From positions 1 through 45,406 of the forward strand of contig CAJUIH010000007.1 of the NCBI GenBank assembly GCA_910586045.1: a DNA stretch of 45,406 nt, in the 5' to 3' direction. This DNA is from an uncultured Eubacterium sp. Lineage in GTDB: Bacteria; Bacillota; Clostridia; Lachnospirales; Lachnospiraceae. Position 1 is the stretch's first letter. Each line of letters opens with the position of its first letter. Below the pieces are notes generated by a model, which did not search any database, had not been told where the DNA came from, and saw only the letters and a program-made list of their open reading frames with translations. Of the stretch, positions 39,521-45,406 are shown piece by piece. The position numbers and the translations under genes were made by a program.

Positions 39521-40666
39521 TTGAGAGATTTATTGGCTTTAAGGGACGAAATAGACCAGGTGGACCGCGAGATCGCAGCGCTGTATCAAAAGCGCGTGCA
39601 GCTTACTTCCGAGGTGGCCGCGTACAAGATCCGGACCGGAAAAAAAGTATTTGACCAAAAGCGCGAGCAGGAAAAACAGGAAAAGCTCGCTTCCCTTGTC
39701 CCGGAGGAATTTGGAAAGACCGAGATCCGGGAATTGTTTGGGCATATTATGGCGCTCAGCAGGAAACGTCAGTATCGGCTGCTTGGCGCAAACGGGATCC
39801 GGGCAGACCATGGATTTACGGAAGTAGAAGAGCTGGCGGCTGGCCGCGGCAGGATTGTGTTCCAGGGCGCCGAAGGGGCTTATGCGCATATCGCGATGCA
39901 TCAGTATTTCGGCAGTGCCAGTGACCGCAATAGTTTCCATGTGGAAAGCTGGCGCGAGGCTATGGAAGCGATTCAAAACGGGGAAGCGGATTTTGCGGTA
40001 CTGCCGATTGAAAATTCGACCGCCGGCGTGGTTGCGGAAAATTATGACCTGCTGGTGGAATATGACAATGCCATTATCGGAGAACAGATTATTCCGGTGC
40101 GGCACTGCCTGCTTGGACTGCCGCAGGCGGAGCTTTCGGATATTACCGATGTTTGTTCCCATCCGCAGGCACTGGCGCAGTGCGACGCTTTCTTGCAGGC
40201 GCATGGGCAGTGGGAATGCAGAAAGGAAAGCAATACCGCAGTCGCGGCCCAAAGCGTCCGAAACGCCGGGTGCAAAAACCGGGCCGCGATAGCCAGCGAA
40301 CTGACCGCGCGGCTGTATGGATTAAAAATCCTTGCGCAGGATATCCAGACAAACAGTGAAAATTCAACCAGGTTTATCATTGTTGCAAAAAAGAAAATAT
40401 TTTTAAAAAATGCTTCCAAAATAAGTATCTGTCTGCCGACGAAACATCAGAGCGGTTCTTTATACCATGCATTATCGCATATCATCTATAACAATTTGAA
40501 TATGAATTTTATCCAGTCCCGCCCGTTACAGGCACACGAAGGGGCCAACTGGCAGTACCGTTTTTTTATTGATTTTGAAGGGAACCTCAATGAAAGTGCT
40601 GTCCAAAATGCGCTGTCCGGCCTGATGGAAGAGTATGAGGATGTTCGTGTGCTTGGTAATTATTAG
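39521..40666 (+). CDS. pheA: Chorismate mutase / prephenate dehydratase
   Basis: A bifunctional P-protein of 381 residues that converts chorismate to prephenate and then phenylpyruvate. The AroQ-type mutase (about 1-85) shows LRDEIDQVDREIAALYQKR and the later Lys/Arg residues. The dehydratase (about 108-285) shows FQGAEGAYAH, VLPIENSTAGVV and the catalytic NSTRF. The ACT domain (about 298-375) has SGSLYHAL and QSRP in the positions of the Phe-binding GALV and ESRP motifs, so feedback inhibition by Phe is likely. TTG at 39521 is chosen because AGGTGGAG lies just before it; GTG at 39512 is inside that site. Confidence 0.93.
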   Translation: MRDLLALRDEIDQVDREIAALYQKRVQLTSEVAAYKIRTGKKVFDQKREQEKQEKLASLVPEEFGKTEIRELFGHIMALSRKRQYRLLGANGIRADHGFTEVEELAAGRGRIVFQGAEGAYAHIAMHQYFGSASDRNSFHVESWREAMEAIQNGEADFAVLPIENSTAGVVAENYDLLVEYDNAIIGEQIIPVRHCLLGLPQAELSDITDVCSHPQALAQCDAFLQAHGQWECRKESNTAVAAQSVRNAGCKNRAAIASELTARLYGLKILAQDIQTNSENSTRFIIVAKKKIFLKNASKISICLPTKHQSGSLYHALSHIIYNNLNMNFIQSRPLQAHEGANWQYRFFIDFEGNLNESAVQNALSGLMEEYEDVRVLGNY

Positions 40667-40760
40667 GCGCAGAATACAAAAAGGGCGGTGGAATAAACCG
40701 CAAAAATGGAGCGTATGGAGGGATAGGGACAGAAAACCAAACAGAATAAGGGGAGGTATT

Positions 40761-42302
40761 ATGGCGATTATTACATTTGCGGCAATTTATATCGGTTCTT
40801 ATGAGGTGAGCCTGAAAATATTTGAATTATCCGGAAAAAAGAAAATCCGTGAAATTGACCATATCCGCACAAGGCTGGAGCTTGGACGGGACACATTCCA
40901 TTCCGGTTCGATCGGGTATGACCTCGTAGACCAGTTATGCGATACGCTGATGGATTTTACGCGCATTATGCAAGGATACAAGGTAAAGGAATACCGTGCT
41001 TTTGCGGGAAATGTGGTGGGAGAGGCGAGCAACCGTTTTTTTATGATCGACCAGATCAGGACGAGGACGGGGCTGGCAGTTCAAACGCTCAGCAATTCCG
41101 AACGGCGCTTTTTGACTTATAAGGGGGTTGCGGCCAAAGACGGCTTTGACCGGATGATCAGTGAGAGCGCGGCGTTTATCGACGTTGGCGGCGGCAGTCT
41201 GCAGATTACGCTGTTTATTAACGGAAGCGTCGTGACGACCCAGCATCTTGCGATTGGGACGATGCGCCTGATGGAAATGCTTTCGGATATCGAGCACAAC
41301 GTAAGAAACCTGGAAAAACAGCTTGAGGAACTCGTGGATAAAGAACTGGCGGTCTTTCGGGCGCAGTATATGCGCGCCGGCGAAGAAGTAAAGAACGTGA
41401 TTTTGATGGGCGCTTATATTACGGAGATTATGGGCAAGCTGAAAAAAAGCGGAGAAATGGCAAACGTTGTGGAGGCGGAAAAATTTGTAGGCTTTTTGCA
41501 GAAACTGGACAATAAGACGGTGGAAGAAATCTCAGAGGCGTTAAACCTTTCGAATGAGAAAGATATGCTTGTGCTTCCGTCCGTTATTTTATATGTAAAG
41601 CTGACGCAGGCCATGCATGCGCATACGATCTGGTTTCCGGATGTGGATACGAGCGACGGCATTGTATATGATTATGCGCATACGCATAAAATCGTACGTC
41701 CGGCGCATGATTTTGACGAAGACATTTTGTCCGCCGCCAAAAATATGTCCATGCGCTATATGAGTTATTCCCAGCATATCGATGCATTGACCGAGATGTC
41801 TTCGCTGCTGTTCGACGCGATTAAAAAAGAGCACGGGATGGGGAAACGGGAACGGCTGCTGTTAAAAGTCGCCGCGATCCTGCATGACTGCGGCAAATAC
41901 ATCAGCCTTGCAAACAGCGCCATTTGTGCCTGCCAGGTCATCCGTGCCACGGAAATCATCGGGCTGACGCAGATTGAACGGGAAATTGTGGCAAGCGTCG
42001 TACTTTACCATTCGACACCTCTGGATCCTTATGAAGATTTGGCTGACCGGATGGATCTGCAAAGTTATATTGTAGTCTCCAAGCTGGCGGCGATTTTAAA
42101 AGTGGCAAATGCCATGGACCGCAGCCACAGGCAGAAATTTAAAAATGTCAAAGCTGTGATTAAAAACAAGCAGCTTGTGATTACGATTGAGTCTATGGAT
42201 GATATTACACTGGAAAAAGGGCGGCTGGCTGCCAAGGCGGGTGATTTTGAACGAATTTTCGGGTTAAAACCGGTGATCCGCGAGAAGCGGGTATATCTAT
42301 AA
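40761..42302 (+). CDS. Ppx/GppA phosphatase with C-terminal HD domain
   Basis: A 513-residue protein of the exopolyphosphatase/pppGpp phosphatase family. The N-terminal ASKHA-fold half (about 1-300) opens FAAIYIGSYEVSLKIFE, has FIDVGGGSLQITLF as phosphate loop and an AIGTMRL segment. The C-terminal half has an HD motif, ILHDCGKYI (about 374-382), and later VLYHST. The first phosphate loop is less canonical than DxGSxS (YIGSYEVS), so activity is not assured. The ATG at 40761 follows GGGGAGG. It sits 12 bases before ppk1; together they would make and degrade polyphosphate. Confidence 0.9.
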   Translation: MAIITFAAIYIGSYEVSLKIFELSGKKKIREIDHIRTRLELGRDTFHSGSIGYDLVDQLCDTLMDFTRIMQGYKVKEYRAFAGNVVGEASNRFFMIDQIRTRTGLAVQTLSNSERRFLTYKGVAAKDGFDRMISESAAFIDVGGGSLQITLFINGSVVTTQHLAIGTMRLMEMLSDIEHNVRNLEKQLEELVDKELAVFRAQYMRAGEEVKNVILMGAYITEIMGKLKKSGEMANVVEAEKFVGFLQKLDNKTVEEISEALNLSNEKDMLVLPSVILYVKLTQAMHAHTIWFPDVDTSDGIVYDYAHTHKIVRPAHDFDEDILSAAKNMSMRYMSYSQHIDALTEMSSLLFDAIKKEHGMGKRERLLLKVAAILHDCGKYISLANSAICACQVIRATEIIGLTQIEREIVASVVLYHSTPLDPYEDLADRMDLQSYIVVSKLAAILKVANAMDRSHRQKFKNVKAVIKNKQLVITIESMDDITLEKGRLAAKAGDFERIFGLKPVIREKRVYL

Positions 42303-42314
42303 GGAGAGGGATTT

Positions 42315-44555
42315 ATGGAAAAAACAGGTACATATGGAAAACCGGAGTATTTTGAAAACCGGGAGCTTAGCTGGCTCAAATTTGAACGCAGGGTTTTAAA
42401 TGAAGCGAGGGATAAAACGATTCCGCTGCTGGAACGAATGAAATTTATCAGTATTACGTCTTCAAACCTGGATGAGTTTTTTATGGTCCGGGTAGCATCC
42501 TTAAAAGACATGCTGCATGCGGGGGTAAAGACCGTGGATCTGGCGGGGATGGATGCGGCAAAGCAACTGGAGCTGATCAGTATGGACACCAGGGAGCTGG
42601 TCAATTTGCAGTATTCTACGTATAACCGCTCGCTCGTACCGCTGCTGAACCAGGAGCATATATTTATTATTGACGCATACGAAAAACTGACGGAAGAACA
42701 GGCGGCCTTTGTGGATACGTATTTTGAAAACGAAGTGTATCCGGTACTGACGCCGATGGCGGTAGATTCCGGCCGGCCGTTTCCGTTAATCCGCAACCGT
42801 TCACTGAATATCGCGGCCATTATCGAATCCAAGGGCGGCGGGCTGCTTGGGCATAAGGAAGCGCAGAACGCGGAAGAAGAAATCCTGGACGGGCAGACGG
42901 AGCCGCAAACAGATGCGGACGGCAAAAAGAATAAGAAAAATAAAAAGAAATCACAAATGGAATTTGCGACCGTACAAGTGCCGTCCGGCCTGCCGAGGCT
43001 GGTGCCGGTACCGTCCGCGGATCCAAAAGAAAAAGTATTTATTTTGCTGGAACAGGTCATTGAAAAAAATATAGAAAAACTGTTTTCAAATTATCAGGTG
43101 GTCTGCGCGTATCCGTACCGGATTATGCGTAACGCGGATATTTCAATCGAAGAAGACGAGGCGCCGGACTTGCTCAAAGAAATCCAAAAACAGTTAAAAA
43201 AGCGGCAGTGGGGCGAAGTGATCCGTCTGGAAGTGGAAGACGGCATGGATAAAAAACTGCTTTCCATCCTGCGCGAGGAACTGCATGTGGAAAATAAGCA
43301 GGATATTTTTTATATCAATGGGCCGATTGATTTTACATTTTTGATGAAAATGTACGGAATTGAGGGCTTTGACCATCTGCGCTATGAGCCGCATATGCCG
43401 CAGCTTGTACCGGAAATCATGCCGGGAGAAAATATTTTTGAAGCGATCCAAAATGGGGATATCCTGCTGCACCATCCGTACCAGAGTTTCGAGCCGGTCA
43501 TGGAATTGATCCGCCAGGCCGCGGCCGATCCGCAGGTGCTGGCTATTAAAATGACGCTCTACCGCGTCAGCGGGCATTCTCCGATTATCGCGTCTTTGGC
43601 GCAGGCGGCGGAAAACGGCAAGCAGGTAACGGTGCTTGTAGAACTAAAAGCGCGGTTTGATGAGGAAAATAATATTGTGTGGGCCAAAAAGCTGGAACAG
43701 GCAGGCTGCCATGTTATTTACGGGATTGTCGGCCTAAAAACGCACAGCAAGATCGCGCTTATTGTACGCAGGGAGGAAGCAGGCATCCGCCGTTATGTGC
43801 ATCTTGGAACGGGAAATTATAATGATTCCACAGCGAAGCTGTATACCGACTGCGGCGTGCTGACCTGTGCGGAGGCAGTCGGAGAAGACGCTACGGCTGT
43901 ATTTAACATGCTTTCCGGCTATTCCGAGCCAAGGAGCTGGAACTCTTTGGCAGTTGCGCCGCTTTGGCTGCGTAAAAAGTTCCTGAAGCTGATCCGCAGG
44001 GAAACCCGTAATGCCCGTGACGGGCAGCCGGCGTATATCCGTGCAAAGATGAACTCGCTTTGCGACAAGGAAGTTATTGAGGCATTGTACGAAGCGTCCG
44101 CGGCAGGCGTAGACATCCAGCTTTTGGTACGCGGGATCTGCTGTTTAAAAACTGGGATCAAGGAGGTCAGCGAAAATATCCATGTGCGCTCGATTGTCGG
44201 AAATTATCTCGAACACAGCCGGATTTTTGATTTCTGCAACGGCGGCCATACCGAAGTATATATGGGCAGCGCGGACTGGATGCCGCGAAATCTTGATCGG
44301 AGGGTGGAGATCGTATTCCCGGTTTTAGATGAAAAGCTGCAAAAAAAAGTGCTGCATATTTTGGATGTGGAATTTGAAGATAATGTAAAGGCGCATGTGC
44401 TCCAGCCGGACGGTTCTTACGAAAAGATTGATAAGCGCGGCAAAGTGCTGATCCATTCACAGGAAATTTTCTGTAAGGAAGCAGACCAGGCTGTGCCAAA
44501 GCCGGAACAGGCGTATCAAGAGCGGGTGTTCGTGCCTGCGGAAGCGGAGGAATAG
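42315..44555 (+). CDS. ppk1: Polyphosphate kinase 1
   Basis: Polymerises the gamma-phosphate of ATP into polyphosphate. The 746-residue product has the N domain with FENRELSWLKFERRVL, the head domain, and two phospholipase D-like C domains. The autophosphorylated His is at 477 (LKTHSKIALIVRR) with HLGTGNYND after it, and the second His motif is in YLEHSRIF. NLDRRVEIVFPV closes the site. A charged, Lys/Asn-rich insert (about 174-215, ending KKNKKNKKKS) is unusual and probably a surface loop. AAGGAGAGG precedes the ATG. It is co-transcribed with the upstream Ppx-like gene. Confidence 0.97.
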   Translation: MEKTGTYGKPEYFENRELSWLKFERRVLNEARDKTIPLLERMKFISITSSNLDEFFMVRVASLKDMLHAGVKTVDLAGMDAAKQLELISMDTRELVNLQYSTYNRSLVPLLNQEHIFIIDAYEKLTEEQAAFVDTYFENEVYPVLTPMAVDSGRPFPLIRNRSLNIAAIIESKGGGLLGHKEAQNAEEEILDGQTEPQTDADGKKNKKNKKKSQMEFATVQVPSGLPRLVPVPSADPKEKVFILLEQVIEKNIEKLFSNYQVVCAYPYRIMRNADISIEEDEAPDLLKEIQKQLKKRQWGEVIRLEVEDGMDKKLLSILREELHVENKQDIFYINGPIDFTFLMKMYGIEGFDHLRYEPHMPQLVPEIMPGENIFEAIQNGDILLHHPYQSFEPVMELIRQAAADPQVLAIKMTLYRVSGHSPIIASLAQAAENGKQVTVLVELKARFDEENNIVWAKKLEQAGCHVIYGIVGLKTHSKIALIVRREEAGIRRYVHLGTGNYNDSTAKLYTDCGVLTCAEAVGEDATAVFNMLSGYSEPRSWNSLAVAPLWLRKKFLKLIRRETRNARDGQPAYIRAKMNSLCDKEVIEALYEASAAGVDIQLLVRGICCLKTGIKEVSENIHVRSIVGNYLEHSRIFDFCNGGHTEVYMGSADWMPRNLDRRVEIVFPVLDEKLQKKVLHILDVEFEDNVKAHVLQPDGSYEKIDKRGKVLIHSQEIFCKEADQAVPKPEQAYQERVFVPAEAEE

Positions 44556-44558
44556 CCA

Positions 44559-45395
44559 TTGAATAACACACAGAGGAAGATTCTTTTTTCGGATCTGGAC
44601 GGAACGCTTTTAACGGATCAAAAAGAGATCGAAAAAGGGACAAGGGAGGCGGTTGAAGAATTGCTGGCTCAGGGGCATGTATTTGCCCTTTGTACCGGCA
44701 GGCCGCTTGCAAGCGCCAGAAAGGTCGCAAAGCAGTTCGGGCTGGAAAAAAAGGGCTGTTTTGTGATTGCTTATAACGGCGGGGTATTATATGATCCGGG
44801 GCAGGATCAGATCGTATATTATGCGTCCATACCGCTGCCGCTGGTACACCGGATGTTTGCGGAAGCGGAACTTGCGGGGCTTTACGTCCAGACGTATGAC
44901 CGCGCGGACCATGTGCTGACCAATCAGCAGACAGAAGAACTGGATGCTTACCTTGCGCATACAAAACTGCAGCAGCGCACGGGAAAGGAAGTACTGGCGG
45001 ATCTGGCGGATCCCCCGGCGAAGATGATTGTCATCAGCCATGACAGCCATGAAAAGCTCTGTGCGTTTCAGGAAAAAAATGCGGCATGGGCGGGGCAGGC
45101 CATGAACAGTTTTTTTTCGTGTGAACAATATCTGGAATACTGTCCTGCCGGGATTTCCAAGGCAACCGGGGTGCAGCGGCTCTGCGCGTATCTGGGAATT
45201 CCGGTGTCCAATTCTGTAGCGGCGGGGGATGAGCGAAACGATCTTGCGATGTTGCAGGCGGCTGGAATTGCCGCGGTACCGGCGAAAGCGCATCCCGCCG
45301 TCCGCGCGGCCGCGGATTACCTGTGCAGAAACGACCATAACACAGGGGCCGTGGGGGAGATTATACGGAAATTTATATTGGCTGATCAGGAATAA
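44559..45395 (+). CDS. Cof-type HAD hydrolase
   Basis: A 278-residue HAD-superfamily phosphatase of the Cof/YbiV type. Motif I is FSDLDGTLLT (nucleophile Asp near residue 12), motif II is CTGRPLASA, a C2-type cap occupies about 85-195, Lys near 202 (ISKATGV) is motif III and GDERNDLAML is motif IV. Substrates are usually sugar phosphates or flavin/vitamin phosphates and cannot be predicted. The start is TTG at 44559 with GCGGAGG 8 bases upstream, three bases after the ppk1 stop, so it belongs to the same transcript. The last 11 bases of the window hold nothing visible. Confidence 0.92.
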   Translation: MNNTQRKILFSDLDGTLLTDQKEIEKGTREAVEELLAQGHVFALCTGRPLASARKVAKQFGLEKKGCFVIAYNGGVLYDPGQDQIVYYASIPLPLVHRMFAEAELAGLYVQTYDRADHVLTNQQTEELDAYLAHTKLQQRTGKEVLADLADPPAKMIVISHDSHEKLCAFQEKNAAWAGQAMNSFFSCEQYLEYCPAGISKATGVQRLCAYLGIPVSNSVAAGDERNDLAMLQAAGIAAVPAKAHPAVRAAADYLCRNDHNTGAVGEIIRKFILADQE

Positions 45396-45406
45396 GAATG
45401 TTTATT

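Noticed and set aside
42065..43060. 331-codon - strand frame
   Set aside because: It is antisense to the Ppx-like and ppk1 genes and has no recognisable domain.

Overview
The window looks like a core chromosomal segment of a spore-forming, Gram-positive anaerobe of the Clostridia, most likely Lachnospiraceae or a close relative. The support is gene content: a Gram-positive PolC replicase, SpoIIGA with pro-sigma-E, sigma-G, a Spo0E-type phosphatase, a DUF1540 Cys-rich protein, and Firmicute-style order in the division and pyrH-to-polC clusters. Genus and species are inference. Nearly all genes are on the + strand; sigG is the only clear - strand gene. No tRNA, rRNA, CRISPR array, prophage or transposase gene was seen.

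Layout. 1-3.7 kb: a dispersed repeat end, thrS, a Cys-rich DUF1540 protein, a zinc phospholipase C-like protein and a small Spo0E-like phosphatase behind a promoter with Spo0A boxes. 3.7-15.8 kb: the division and cell wall (dcw) cluster mraZ-rsmH-ftsL-two class B PBPs-mraY-murD-ftsW-ftsQ-ftsZ, with MraZ operator repeats at its promoter. 15.8-17.5 kb: spoIIGA-sigE, the early mother-cell sporulation operon. 17.5-18.3 kb: an unusual gene-free island. 18.3-21.2 kb: a beta-CASP metallo-beta-lactamase protein converging on an inverted sigG, then a small unknown protein. 21.2-26.2 kb: a two-component system and a polysaccharide deacetylase. 26.2-38.4 kb: bactofilin, pyrH, frr, uppS, cdsA, dxr, rseP, ispG, polC (nucleotide supply, ribosome recycling, undecaprenyl, phospholipid and isoprenoid synthesis, membrane proteolysis, replication). 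38.4-45.4 kb: a Uma2-family protein, a repeat relic, pheA, a Ppx/GppA-HD protein, ppk1 and a Cof-type HAD phosphatase.

The most unusual element is at 17510-18213. Two units lie head to head around a 148-base spacer. Each has a 237-base body closed by a perfect inverted repeat (35 bp in unit A, 32 bp in unit B). An 86-base core is identical between them and sits at the same offset, while the arms differ in sequence but remain perfectly paired. A decayed copy of the same double structure lies at 39164-39287. This pattern suggests a mobile or dispersed structured repeat, or a structured RNA, with pairing maintained. It sits exactly where the usual spoIIGA-sigE-sigG order is broken. A second, unrelated dispersed repeat (51 bases, inverted) occurs at 1-51 and 28733-28783.

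The genes fit together as a growth, envelope and sporulation region. Lipid carrier (uppS), lipid I synthesis (mraY, with murD upstream) and the SEDS/PBP division machinery act on the same septum. The same septal machinery is reused when SpoIIGA activates sigma-E after asymmetric division. Several starts are non-ATG (ftsW GTG; ftsZ, rseP, pheA and the HAD gene TTG) and were chosen by Shine-Dalgarno position.
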